Source: Roseovarius sp. S88 (GTDB taxonomy: Bacteria; Pseudomonadota; Alphaproteobacteria; Rhodobacterales; Rhodobacteraceae). Taken from it: a DNA stretch of 64,000 bases. Within the stretch, counting starts at the first letter, position 1. Every line of letters begins with the position of its first letter. Shown in pieces: positions 25,670 to 34,277 of the stretch. The DNA lies in NCBI RefSeq assembly GCF_037023735.1, contig NZ_CP146069.1:1343501-1407500 (forward strand). The letters run 5' to 3'. A model generated the notes under the pieces. The model saw only the letters and a list, made by a program, of their open reading frames with translations, made no database searches and was not told the origin of the DNA. Position numbers and translations under genes: made by a program.

Positions 25670-26067
25670 GCTTGGATGTCTCCCTCGTACCAAGCGCGCG
25701 CCACATGGCTCTCATGAAGCAAGACCCTCGCACGTTTGACCCGGCCTTGATCGGCCAGTTTGCCTGATCGTATCTGCTCAGCAATTTGCTCAAAAATATG
25801 GTGGCAAAGAAACTCAGTTGTTGTGAATTTTCCCTTGAACTGTGGATGTTCATCCAAATTCTTGTACCGCAGAGGTGCAAGCGTTTCTGCCAGAACTTCA
25901 GTCGCCAGGCCAATGTCTACAACCAGTCCGTGTTCGTCGATCTCTTTGGTGAAAAACGCGGCATCAACGGTAAATGTTGCGCCATGCATCCCTTGTGCCG
26001 GACCGAAGACCTCGGAAGGAAGTGAATGCGCAATCATGATATGGTCACGAACTTCAACAGCAAACAT
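25666..26067 (-). CDS. Divergent 6-pyruvoyl/6-carboxy-tetrahydropterin synthase-like protein
   Basis: A 133-residue T-fold protein of the PTPS/QueD superfamily. It begins FAVEVRDHIMIAHSLPSEVFGPAQGMHGATFTVDAAF, matching the zinc-site half of the family, and continues GLVVDIGLATEVLAETLAPLRYKNLDEHPQF and TTTEFLCHHIFEQIAEQI with a late HES glutamate. Unlike QueD or PTPS, the CxxxHGH motif reads A24-Q-G-M-H28-G-A30: the catalytic cysteine and the third zinc histidine are both replaced. H14 and H28 remain. It therefore cannot use standard PTPS chemistry. Lies 9 bases after the dehydrogenase gene and overlaps the methyltransferase start. Confidence 0.85.
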   Translation of the reverse strand: MFAVEVRDHIMIAHSLPSEVFGPAQGMHGATFTVDAAFFTKEIDEHGLVVDIGLATEVLAETLAPLRYKNLDEHPQFKGKFTTTEFLCHHIFEQIAEQIRSGKLADQGRVKRARVLLHESHVARAWYEGDIQA

Positions 26068-26076
26068 GTGTTTTCC

Positions 26077-27030
26077 CTATTTTGAAGTGTAGCGGACGCG
26101 ATGACAAAGTGTGTCGGGATCAGACAGAACCGAACCGTAAACCTGTGGCAGCTCTTCAAACATAGTTTCCCCGGAGATCAGCACATTGAGGGCTGGATCA
26201 CACAACAGCTCAAGAGCCTTGCCTATACGTCTTTTGTGGCTCCAGCGTGGACGGCGTTTGGGGGACACTTGTCCAACTTGCGAACTGATGAGGCTCACGC
26301 GACGGCTATGAAAAGCACCACCTAGAGGTGCAGCGATGGTGCCCGCGCCGTACCAGCTTGCCTCGATCACCTGAGCCTCGTTTCCAGCGCAATCAATTGC
26401 GGTTTGCAATCCCGCAGCAGATCCGGACAGATGTATGACAATATCGCATAATTGCGGAGCTGTGTCCGGCATCGTAAATTCGCAACCCAAACATGATGCG
26501 ACGGTCGAACGATCTGGATTGATATCTGCCAGCGTGACCTCTGTCCCGGGTATCCTTGCCGCAAGATACCCCGCCAGCGCGCCAACAACACCTGTTCCGA
26601 TGACCAAGATTTTGTCCCCGGGTCCGGCGTTGGCATCCCAAAGAATGTTGAGCGCCGTTTCCATATTTGCGGCCAATACTGCTCGCTCGGGCGGCAACGC
26701 TTCGGGGAGTGGATGGAGCATGGTGTCAGGCAGGCGAAACTCTGTTTGATGGGGGTGCAGGGCAAAAACGTTTTGGTCCCTCAATTCACCTTCCAAAACA
26801 CGCCCCACAACACTGTAACCGTATTTGACAGGATGAGGGAATTCACCCTCTTGCGCTGGGCCACGCATTCGCGAAAACTCAGTTTCGGGCACGTTTCCCT
26901 CAAAAACCTTTCGTTCCGTCCCGCGGCTGATGCCCGAGTAGAGCGTGTCGACCAACACGCCTTCTCCAAGCGCGGCAGGACGGATATCTGCTTGCGCCGA
27001 ACCGACACACCAAAGAGCCCTTGCTGACAT
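26077..27030 (-). CDS. Zinc-type alcohol dehydrogenase family protein
   Basis: A 317-residue medium-chain dehydrogenase/reductase. The N-terminal GroES-like part has SGISRGTERKVFEGNVPETEFSRMRGPAQEGEFPHPVKYGYSVVGRV, and the Rossmann part has DKILVIGTGVVGALAGYLAARIPGTEVTLADINPDR. The usual catalytic-zinc cysteine (GxD/CxxHE) is not present, so it may be a zinc-free or atypical reductase. A C-terminal GAFHSRRVSLISSQVGQVSPKRRPRWSHKRRI segment is a strong subfamily mark. It starts 102 bases after the phosphatase gene and leads into the pterin-synthase-like gene. Confidence 0.85.
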   Translation of the reverse strand: MSARALWCVGSAQADIRPAALGEGVLVDTLYSGISRGTERKVFEGNVPETEFSRMRGPAQEGEFPHPVKYGYSVVGRVLEGELRDQNVFALHPHQTEFRLPDTMLHPLPEALPPERAVLAANMETALNILWDANAGPGDKILVIGTGVVGALAGYLAARIPGTEVTLADINPDRSTVASCLGCEFTMPDTAPQLCDIVIHLSGSAAGLQTAIDCAGNEAQVIEASWYGAGTIAAPLGGAFHSRRVSLISSQVGQVSPKRRPRWSHKRRIGKALELLCDPALNVLISGETMFEELPQVYGSVLSDPDTLCHRVRYTSK

Positions 27031-27132
27031 GTCAGGTCGTTGTCTCAGTTGGCATTTTCAGGCGTGCCGGAGAACAAAAATGCATCATGGATTTCCTTAT
27101 TTGTATCTAAACTTAGTACGGAAAGGCTCGCG

Positions 27133-27924
27133 TCAAACACCTTGTGATGCGTAGCGCAAAGAGGCAGAAAAGGCGGGAAAGAGTTCGGGCACTGCAGTGA
27201 CAATCGTGCCGCTCTCTTCCGGGCGTTCATCTTGTCGCCAACCCTCTACATGCGCGCCTGCCTCGCGCAACAGAACAAGCCCGGCCGCAATGTCCCAAAG
27301 TTGAAGCCGTCTTTCCCAAAAACCGTCAAGACGCCCGGTTGCGACATAGCATAAATCCAGCGATGCAGCGCCCATGCGCCGCAAACCCGCGCAATGTGGC
27401 ATAAGTCTCGCTATATCAGATGCGTGATCTTCGATATGCGTCATTGCGCCGAATGGCACGCCCGTGCCAAACAGAGCGTGAGACATGTCTCGGGTTTGAG
27501 CGACTGAAACCGGCTCATTGTTGAGCCATGCGCCTTTGCCAATTTGTGCGGAGAAAGTTTCCTGACGAATGGGGTCGTGTACCACACCCAGGGTGAGTTC
27601 GCCTGCGTCCTCAAGCGCAATCGAAATTGCCCAATGGTCAAGACCACGCAAAAAATTCGTTGTACCATCCAAAGGATCAACAATCCATCGGCGCGGACCG
27701 GCCTCACGCGTGCCGGTTTCTTCTCCCATCCAGCCATCCTCTGGAAAAGCACTTAGAAGCCGCTGACGCAAGTAACGCTCCGAGGCGCAGTCTGCTTGGG
27801 AAACAAATTCACCAGCTGCTTTGCACAAAACCGAAAGCTTTTTGCGCTCGTGCCAATACTCAATCAGGATTTTCCCTGCTTCTTGCGCGACTTCTTTTGC
27901 AAACGAAATGTCATCACCCGTCAT
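27133..27924 (-). CDS. Inositol-monophosphatase family protein
   Basis: A 263-residue lithium-sensitive-type sugar phosphatase. Metal sites are visible as GEETGTREAG, WIVDPLDGTTNFLRG and LQLWDIAAGLVLLREAGAHV. Related enzymes act on inositol monophosphate, 3'-phosphoadenosine 5'-phosphate, fructose 1,6-bisphosphate or histidinol phosphate; sequence alone does not choose. It overlaps the end of the glycosyltransferase gene by 11 bases, so in this operon it could remove a phosphate from a sugar or pteridine phosphate intermediate. Confidence 0.87.
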   Translation of the reverse strand: MTGDDISFAKEVAQEAGKILIEYWHERKKLSVLCKAAGEFVSQADCASERYLRQRLLSAFPEDGWMGEETGTREAGPRRWIVDPLDGTTNFLRGLDHWAISIALEDAGELTLGVVHDPIRQETFSAQIGKGAWLNNEPVSVAQTRDMSHALFGTGVPFGAMTHIEDHASDIARLMPHCAGLRRMGAASLDLCYVATGRLDGFWERRLQLWDIAAGLVLLREAGAHVEGWRQDERPEESGTIVTAVPELFPAFSASLRYASQGV

Positions 27925-28987
27925 CGCACCAGCCCTTTAATGCTGACGTCAGAGTGACTTGCCGCAGCACAGTGTCGACAAGTTTGACGGTGCCAGCCCA
28001 AGTCGGTAGTGCCGCTCCGGCCTGCGCTGATGCCGACGCCATTTGAGCCCGGTATCTGTCATCGCTCAGTGTTTGGGCCAGCGCGTCAGCAAAGGATGAT
28101 GGGTCTTCTGGCGGAACAATAATACCTGCATTCGTCGCCACCGTGTCTGAAACTGCACCAGCTTTGCATGTCACAATCGGCAGACCGTGGAACATAGCTT
28201 CGTCGAACACCAGCCCGTAACCTTCATACCGCGTCGCAAGCGCAAAAACACTGGATTGGGCATAGAGCTTCGACAGATCTTTGTCTGAGACACGACCTGC
28301 GAGTGTCACACGCTCGTCCAAACCCAACTCTGTCACCAAGTGCGCAAGCTCCGTGGCGTGGTTGGCGTCTATTGCCTCTCCCGCAATTACCGCTTTCCAC
28401 GAGAGTGGTGTAATGCGTGCGAGCGCTTGGATGAGTATGTCATGGCCTTTGCGCGGTACCTGAATGCCCACGGATAAAATCAGAGGCGGATCAACTTTGG
28501 CGGCTGGCCACCTGCTGTGGTCTGTTCCTGGTTTTGCGATGGTTATCCGCGCTGCGTCGACTTCATAGTCTGACACCAAGACTTTAGCTATATGTGGACT
28601 GGGAACGAGAACATGTGAAACTTGCCTGAGATTTCGGCGCTCTGATTTCAAAAATCGTGTTTGCTCTGCGCTAGAATGCCCGGTTTCCAAGGCCAAAGGA
28701 TGATGGATCAGTGCAACTATGGGGGACCGGATTGAACGCATCACCTCAGGGTCAAATGCACCAAGTGCAAGACCATCAACAATGATCGGCTGATCGCCCG
28801 CCGTTGCAAGCTGGCGTGCCGCGTCGGACAAATCATCACGCGTCGGGTTTGGGAAGGACCCTCCGAGCTGAAGAAGCGTGATGCTCCATCCCGAGTTACG
28901 CAGTCCGCAGATGAGTTTGCGGTCATACTTGTAGCCGCCTGTGAGTGCAGAGACATCACCAGGGATGGCAAAAGCTGCTTTGCGCAT
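27914..28987 (-). CDS. Glycosyltransferase family 4 protein
   Basis: A GT-B glycosyltransferase, 357 residues from the start MRKAAFAIPGDVSALTGGYKYDRKLICGLR, which is the first conserved strand; alternative starts at 29023 and 29059 add 12-24 polar residues. The C-terminal donor domain shows LILSVGIQVPRKGHDILIQALARI, DERVTLAGRVSDKDLSKLY and the EX7E motif region YEGYGLVFDEAMFHGLPIVTCKAGAVSDTV. First gene of the six-gene operon. Acceptor and sugar are unknown; context suggests glycosylation of the operon's product. Confidence 0.87.
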   Translation of the reverse strand: MRKAAFAIPGDVSALTGGYKYDRKLICGLRNSGWSITLLQLGGSFPNPTRDDLSDAARQLATAGDQPIIVDGLALGAFDPEVMRSIRSPIVALIHHPLALETGHSSAEQTRFLKSERRNLRQVSHVLVPSPHIAKVLVSDYEVDAARITIAKPGTDHSRWPAAKVDPPLILSVGIQVPRKGHDILIQALARITPLSWKAVIAGEAIDANHATELAHLVTELGLDERVTLAGRVSDKDLSKLYAQSSVFALATRYEGYGLVFDEAMFHGLPIVTCKAGAVSDTVATNAGIIVPPEDPSSFADALAQTLSDDRYRAQMASASAQAGAALPTWAGTVKLVDTVLRQVTLTSALKGWCDDG

Positions 28988-29327
28988 AGGTCTTGAAGAG
29001 GGTTTAGCGACGTTATGAGTCATCCAGTTGTTTGGCGCTCTTTTGCTTTTGTGTGACACTGAACCCTACTTGGATTGTAGGACATGAGCTTGCATCCTTT
29101 GGACTATCGGCAACACAGAAAAGGCTATGCGCATGACAACCAATAGCGTTTGGTAGCGCGGAAGTATAATAAGGAGGATGCGTTTCGACGTGTCCTCGCT
29201 AAGATTTGAAGTTCGCTCAAAGAGCAAAAGTATACACTGAGTTTGACGGTCGTGCGTTGTGGTCCGGGGACGATGTTTCACCAGGCTGGTCGACAATCCT
29301 GAAAAAGGTATAACTTGAGGAGTTCAC

Positions 29328-29909
29328 ATGAGAAATTTCACTGCTTTCGCCGTAGCCGCCGCGCTCGCGACATCTGCACAAGCCGACATGGCGCGTTATG
29401 AGCTTGATCCGACCCACACCGCGATCTACTTCAAAGTTGATCACATTGGATACGCCAAGACGCTTGGAGTATTCACTGGCCTCAGCGGCAGCTTCTCGTA
29501 CGATGACGAAACGCAAGAGCTGAAAGATGTGAACGTGACAATTCTCGCTGACAGCGTCAACACCTTCAACGAGGCGCGAGACGGGCATGTGCGCAACAAG
29601 GACTTTCTACATGTGAGCGAGCACCCCGAGATCACATTCGTTGCCTCTGGTGGTACACCAACTTCGGACACGAACGGAACCGTAACAGGGGACCTTACCA
29701 TCTTGGGGCAAACTCAGCCTGTCACGTTAACCGTCCAACTCAACAAAGTTGGGGAATACCCGTTTGGTCATAAACGCGAAGTTCTGGGGCTTTCAATGAA
29801 CACGTCAATCAAGCGCAGCGATTTTGGCATGACCTATGCGGTTGATAACGGGCTGGTTGGTGACGAGGTCGCGATCAATATCGAAACCGAAGCCATGAAG
29901 ATGGAGTAA
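29328..29909 (+). CDS. YceI family periplasmic protein
   Basis: A 193-residue exported lipocalin-fold protein. The signal peptide MRNFTAFAVAAALATSAQA precedes DMARYELDPTHTAIYFKVDHIGYAKTLGVFTGLSGSFSYDDE. Later, HVSEHPEITFVAS and GDLTILGQTQPVTLTVQLNKV are the YceI signatures. YceI proteins bind polyisoprenoid lipids and are often induced by base or stress. An excellent ribosome site (GAGGAG) precedes the ATG. It diverges from the glycosyltransferase operon, with about 270-340 bases between them that must hold both promoters. Confidence 0.92.
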   Translation: MRNFTAFAVAAALATSAQADMARYELDPTHTAIYFKVDHIGYAKTLGVFTGLSGSFSYDDETQELKDVNVTILADSVNTFNEARDGHVRNKDFLHVSEHPEITFVASGGTPTSDTNGTVTGDLTILGQTQPVTLTVQLNKVGEYPFGHKREVLGLSMNTSIKRSDFGMTYAVDNGLVGDEVAINIETEAMKME

Positions 29910-30084
29910 ATCGCAAAACCTCGTCAGCCAGCGATCAGCTGACATCCCGAACGGCGCGGCAAAACCCGGATGGTGTTCATCGCACGATTGGCGATTTGGA
30001 ACTCGGTTCATTTTTTCGAGGAATGTGTGGTTGTAGCGGCAGGTGCCGGTGCTGCCTAGGCGAAGACCGTACGCCGGAGCCAAG

Positions 30085-30189
30085 GCACATTGTGGTGACA
30101 CAGAAGTTGACTGCCGTGCGGCGGCTGAAGCTGGAGTAGAGTTCTTGGCCGTATCATGTGGTCAAGGATCTGACCGCATTTTCAGGAAC
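30085..30189 (+). pseudogene. Remnant of a HAD-superfamily phosphatase (C-terminal motif only)
   Basis: An open stretch encodes CGDTEVDCRAAAEAGVEFLAVSCGQGS, which reads like HAD motif IV (GDTxxDxxAAxxAGVxxxxVxxG) of phosphoglycolate-phosphatase-like enzymes. No upstream nucleophile motif (DxDGT) and no proper start are present in the surrounding 430 bases (29910-30338), which otherwise hold no gene I can support. I read this as the degraded 3' end of a lost gene at the edge of the AT-rich island. Confidence 0.45.
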
Positions 30190-30338
30190 GCCACCAAGGC
30201 TATGTGTTGTTTGCCCTCTTTGCTGGATGTCACCATGTTGGAAAGACGCAAGACTATTGACTAGTGTTCACCCTGTTTGAGCCCCCTGTTTCAAGCTCTA
30301 CCAGGCGCCTTTTTGCACCTTCAAACACCAGTTTTTGA

Positions 30339-31652
30339 TCAGAAGTTTTGTGTTTTACAGGCGTCCATCTCTATTCTCTTTCCCTCAACCCAAACTGCCT
30401 TCACGGCCCGGTCATCTCCCATCATGATCGTTGGGAATACCGCTTCCCAGATATCTTCTGCTCGGGCACTCCTTTGGGAAATCCCTGGCGTTGAGTCGAG
30501 GTCAATGGCCACCAGATCGGCCTCCATCCCCGGCGCGATAGTGCCGATCTTGTCGCTCATATGCAGCGCCCGCGAAGATCCCGCAGTGGCCAGCCACCAG
30601 AGTTGGGCAGGATGGACTGCGGCGCCGGAAAGCTGGGCAATCTCGTAGGCGGCGGCCATGGTGCGCAGCATGGAAAAGGATGACCCGCCGCCAGTGTCCG
30701 TGGCCAGCCCGACGGAAATGCCGTCCGCCACTCTCGCCGCGAGGTCAAAGAGACCAGAGCCGATGAATGTGTTGGAGGTCGGGCAGTGGATAACGGACGC
30801 TCCGACCTCGGCCAGACGCGCCCGCTCGCGCGGCTCCAGGTGAATGGCATGACCGTAGAGGCCACGCGCACCCAGAAGACCATGCGCCTCGTAGGTGTCC
30901 AGATAATCCCGGGCCTCTGGAAAAAGCGACACAACCTTTTGAATTTCTTCTGTTTGTTCCGATAGATGCGTTTGCATGAGACAATCCGGATGCTCGGCCC
31001 ACAATGTCCCTATCGACTCTAGTTGTTCCGGGGTGGATGTGGGCGAAAAGCGGGGTGTGATGGCATAGCTCAGCCGATCTGTCCCATGCCAACGCTCAAT
31101 CAGCGCTTTGCTGTCGTCGTAAGCCGATTGCGCGGTGTCACACAGCTCTGTAGGCGCGCCGCGATCCATGCAGGTTTTGCCCGCCACGGCTCGTAGTCCA
31201 CGCATCTGCGCCTCGGCAAAGAACGCCTCCAAACTGGCCGAGTGGCTGGTGCAAAAGCTCGCCACAGTGGTTGTTCCATTGGCCAGTGTCAGGTCAAAAT
31301 ACCGTGCCGCAATCTGACGCGCATAGTCCGGATCGTGGAACTTCATCTCTTCGGGAAAAGTGTACTGCTCCAGCCAATCCAAAAGCCGCTTGCCCCAGGA
31401 TGCGATGATTGCCGTCTGTGGATAATGCACATGCGCGTCGACAAATCCCGGCGAGATGAGATGTTTGTCAAATCGGTGGATTTCGGCCTCTGGCGCGGCC
31501 TGACGTAAGCTGTCCAGCGTCCCAACATCCGCCACAGACCCATCGCGCACAAGCGCCGCCTCTTCGATCCGAGCTGACTCTGCCGCAGGCACCTCAAACG
31601 GTGAGGCGATAAAGCACAGCACATGTCCGGTGATGATTTGTGCGCCCGCCAT
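30339..31652 (-). CDS. guaD: Guanine deaminase
   Basis: A 437-residue amidohydrolase-superfamily enzyme that turns guanine into xanthine. Zinc ligands: FVDAHVHYPQTAIIASWG (HxH), QTHLSEQTEEI, and LATDTGGGSSFSML. The PGFVDAHVHYPQ and the C-terminal GSSRALHMSDKIGTIAPGMEADLVAID segments are typical of GuaD. The start MAGAQIITGHV lies behind AAAGGGA; an ATG six codons upstream is less likely. Base composition returns to high GC here, marking the right end of the island. Confidence 0.93.
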   Translation of the reverse strand: MAGAQIITGHVLCFIASPFEVPAAESARIEEAALVRDGSVADVGTLDSLRQAAPEAEIHRFDKHLISPGFVDAHVHYPQTAIIASWGKRLLDWLEQYTFPEEMKFHDPDYARQIAARYFDLTLANGTTTVASFCTSHSASLEAFFAEAQMRGLRAVAGKTCMDRGAPTELCDTAQSAYDDSKALIERWHGTDRLSYAITPRFSPTSTPEQLESIGTLWAEHPDCLMQTHLSEQTEEIQKVVSLFPEARDYLDTYEAHGLLGARGLYGHAIHLEPRERARLAEVGASVIHCPTSNTFIGSGLFDLAARVADGISVGLATDTGGGSSFSMLRTMAAAYEIAQLSGAAVHPAQLWWLATAGSSRALHMSDKIGTIAPGMEADLVAIDLDSTPGISQRSARAEDIWEAVFPTIMMGDDRAVKAVWVEGKRIEMDACKTQNF

Positions 31653-31780
31653 GACGTCCCTTTGCTGCACTTAGCCCCGGACACAGGATACGCACAGCCG
31701 CATGTGCCGTAAATGCACGACTTGGCGTTGTTTTTCGCGCCCTCATTCCGTAAAGCTTGCGGCAGAGGGAGAGGGCGCGC

Positions 31781-33175
31781 ATGGCCGAAGAGCTGCAGGA
31801 TATCGAAGAGACGGCCGAGCGCGACGACGATGCCTATGTGCTGGATCGTCAGGCCGTGGCGCGCATCATCTATGCGGTGGACATTGGCGATCAGGCCATG
31901 CTCTGGGCTGAGTTGGAGCCGCTGCACCCCGCTGACATCGCCGACCTTCTGGAGCAGATCAACGCCTTTGACCGCCGCCGCTTGATCGAGCTTTACGGGC
32001 ACGAGTTTGACGGCGACGTCCTCACCGAGCTTGACGAGAGCATCCGTGAAGAAGTGATTTCGATCCTGCGTCCCGAGGTTCTGGCCGAGGCGGTGCGGGA
32101 ACTGGAATCTGATGACGTTGTGGACCTCGTGGAAGACCTCGAAGAGGGGCAGGCCGCGGCCATTCTGGACGTGCTCGAAGACAGCGACCGGACGCTGGTT
32201 GAACAATCTCTCACCTATCCCGAGTATTCTGCAGGGCGCTTGATGCAGCGCGAAGTTGTCATGGCGCCAGAGCACTGGAATGTCGGAGAAGCCATTGATT
32301 TCATTCGGAACCAGGAAGAGCTGCCGGATCAGTTCTACCACGTCACACTGGTCGACCCGCGCCTGAAACCCGTCGGCAATGTGACCTTGGGCAAGCTCAT
32401 GTCGTCACGTCGCGAAGTCATGCTCAGCTCTATCGTCGAAGACACCTTTCACACGATCCCCGTGGCGCAGGATGAGGGCGACGTGGCTTATGCGTTCAAC
32501 CAGTACCACCTGATTTCCGCCCCCGTGGTTGATGAGGATGAGCGGCTGGTCGGCGTGATCACCATCGATGACGCCATGGCCGTGCTGGATGATGAGCACG
32601 AAGAAGACATCTTGCGTCTGGCCGGTGTGAGCGAAGAGGGCTCGCTAAGTGACCGGGTCATCGACACGACGAAACGGCGGTTTCCATGGTTGGCAGTAAA
32701 TCTTGTCACGGCCATCTTTGCGTCTCTGGTCATTGCCCAGTTCGAAGCGGCCATTGCGCAGATCGTGGCGTTGGCCGTTCTGATGCCCATCGTGGCCTCG
32801 ATGGGCGGCAATGCCGGCACCCAAAGTCTGACGGTTGCGGTGCGCGCCATCGCCACCAAGGACCTCACCGGGTCAAACGTCTGGCGCTTTATCCGGAGAG
32901 AGGTGCTGGTGGGGCTGGTCAATGGCGTGATCTTTGCAGTGGTGATGGGGATCGTTGGCGTTTTGTGGTTCGGCGGACCGGAGCTTGGATATGTCATTGG
33001 AGCCGCCATGGTGATCAACATGGTCATGGCCGGGCTTGCAGGTACAGTCATCCCGGTCATGCTCGAACGTATCGGCATTGACCCCGCACTTGCGTCAGGG
33101 GCTTTTGTGACCACGGTCACGGATGTCGTTGGTTTCTTTGCCTTTCTCGGGCTGGCCGCTATGGTGCTGTTATGA
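31781..33175 (+). CDS. mgtE: Magnesium transporter MgtE
   Basis: A 464-residue Mg2+ channel. The N-terminal helical superhelix (about 20-140; LLEQINAFDRRRLIELYG, LEEGQAAAILDVLED), a CBS pair (about 145-270; YPEYSAGRLMQREVV, VAYAFNQYHLISAPVVDEDERLVGVITIDDAM) and a five-helix membrane domain (MPIVASMGGNAGTQSLTVAVRA; GAFVTTVTDVVGF with the pore Asp) appear in the usual order. Cytosolic Mg2+ closes the channel through the N and CBS domains. I see no M-box riboswitch upstream. The stop overlaps the cyclo-ligase start (33172-33175). Confidence 0.96.
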   Translation: MAEELQDIEETAERDDDAYVLDRQAVARIIYAVDIGDQAMLWAELEPLHPADIADLLEQINAFDRRRLIELYGHEFDGDVLTELDESIREEVISILRPEVLAEAVRELESDDVVDLVEDLEEGQAAAILDVLEDSDRTLVEQSLTYPEYSAGRLMQREVVMAPEHWNVGEAIDFIRNQEELPDQFYHVTLVDPRLKPVGNVTLGKLMSSRREVMLSSIVEDTFHTIPVAQDEGDVAYAFNQYHLISAPVVDEDERLVGVITIDDAMAVLDDEHEEDILRLAGVSEEGSLSDRVIDTTKRRFPWLAVNLVTAIFASLVIAQFEAAIAQIVALAVLMPIVASMGGNAGTQSLTVAVRAIATKDLTGSNVWRFIRREVLVGLVNGVIFAVVMGIVGVLWFGGPELGYVIGAAMVINMVMAGLAGTVIPVMLERIGIDPALASGAFVTTVTDVVGFFAFLGLAAMVLL

Positions 33176-33738
33176 GTGATCTTACGGCGATCAAGGCCGA
33201 GGCCCGCAAGGCGGCCTTTGCCCGGCGTAAGACGGCACATGAGGCCGCACCGCCTGGTGCGGCGGGGCTGTTGTCGCAGGTTTTGGCCGGATATCGTGGC
33301 GTGCCACTGGCGGGTTACATGCCCATTCGCACAGAGATAGACCCGTTGCCCGCCATGGCCGAGGCGGCGGCACATGGCCCTGTAGGCGTGCCTGTGATCA
33401 AGGTCGAGGGCGAGCCGCTTGATTTCTCCAGGTGGGAGCCGGGATGTGCGTTGAAAGACGGGCCATTTGGCGCGCAAATCCCGGAAGTGGATGACTTCTT
33501 TGAGCCGGAAATCCTGATCGTGCCACTCGTGGCCTTTGACCGACAAGGCGGGCGGTTGGGCTATGGCGGCGGGTTTTACGACCGTACGCTGGAGCGGCTG
33601 CGCGCCAGACGTGGCACCTTGGCGATTGGATTTGCCTATGGCGCGCAGGAGGCAGAAAACCTGCCGCTGGAACCCACGGACCAGCCCCTCAACATGGTGG
33701 TCACAGAAGCAGAGGTGATCGAATTTGGCCAATCATGA
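33172..33738 (+). CDS. 5-formyltetrahydrofolate cyclo-ligase
   Basis: A 188-residue enzyme converting 5-formyl-THF to 5,10-methenyl-THF with ATP. Family marks: GYMPIRTEIDPLPAM, DFFEPEILIVPLVAFDRQGGRLGYGGGFYDRTLERLRARRG, and AYGAQEAENLPLEPTDQPLNMVVTE. Its ATG overlaps the mgtE stop by four bases (ATGA), and the osmC-like gene starts inside its 3' end, so mgtE, this gene and osmC form one tightly coupled operon. Confidence 0.95.
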   Translation: MSDLTAIKAEARKAAFARRKTAHEAAPPGAAGLLSQVLAGYRGVPLAGYMPIRTEIDPLPAMAEAAAHGPVGVPVIKVEGEPLDFSRWEPGCALKDGPFGAQIPEVDDFFEPEILIVPLVAFDRQGGRLGYGGGFYDRTLERLRARRGTLAIGFAYGAQEAENLPLEPTDQPLNMVVTEAEVIEFGQS

Positions 33739-34192
33739 CTACACCGCACGCGTGAGATGGACCGGCAATCGCGGGCAGGGCACTGCCAGCTATCGGGCCT
33801 ATGACCGCACCTGGAACATCGAGACCCCGAACAAGCCGGTGGTGCAGTGTTCCAACGACCCGCTTTTGGGTGGCGATCCAACGCTGCACAACCCCGAAGA
33901 TTTGCTGATTGCCTCGCTCAGTGCCTGTCACATGCTGTGGTATCTGCACCTGGCCAGCGATGCGGGCATTGCCGTGCAGGGCTATGTTGATGACCCTGTG
34001 GCCGTGGGGGAAAGCCTGCCCTCTGGCGCGGGGCGGTTTCTCAGTGCCACATTGCGCCCGGTGATCACAGTGCCAGACGGCACGGACCTAGCCAAGGCGG
34101 ATGCCATCCACCATGAAATCCACAAAACCTGCTTCATTGCGCGCTCGGTGAACTTTCCCGTGACCTATGAGGCGCGCTATGAGGTCGGGTGA
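33725..34192 (+). CDS. OsmC family peroxide reductase-like protein
   Basis: A 155-residue OsmC/Ohr-fold protein. The two redox cysteines lie in LLIASLSACHMLWYLHLASDAGI and IHKTCFIARSVNFPV, as in thiol peroxidases that detoxify organic hydroperoxides. Translation begins at a TTG (MANHDYTARVRWTGN) inside the preceding cyclo-ligase gene, a 14-base overlap. The subtype (OsmC, Ohr or YhfA) is not certain. Confidence 0.88.
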   Translation: MANHDYTARVRWTGNRGQGTASYRAYDRTWNIETPNKPVVQCSNDPLLGGDPTLHNPEDLLIASLSACHMLWYLHLASDAGIAVQGYVDDPVAVGESLPSGAGRFLSATLRPVITVPDGTDLAKADAIHHEIHKTCFIARSVNFPVTYEARYEVG

Positions 34193-34277
34193 AGCGGTTA
34201 TGAACCTTGGCCTGTCTGGGATTGGTTTTCGAGTAGATTTGATTACTGGACGTCGGGCTCGGAGCTGCTGCGGCTGA

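Noticed and set aside
21990..30338. Integration attachment repeat of the tRNA-Leu 3' end
   Set aside because: No second copy of the GTTCGAGTCC...CGACCGCACCA end was found downstream in the island.
31653..31780. M-box (ykoK) magnesium riboswitch before mgtE
   Set aside because: The 128-base gap is too short and lacks the conserved M-box blocks.
32488..33732. Minus-strand frame of about 414 codons across mgtE and the cyclo-ligase
   Set aside because: Low-complexity Ser/Thr-rich translation and complete overlap with two clear genes on the other strand.
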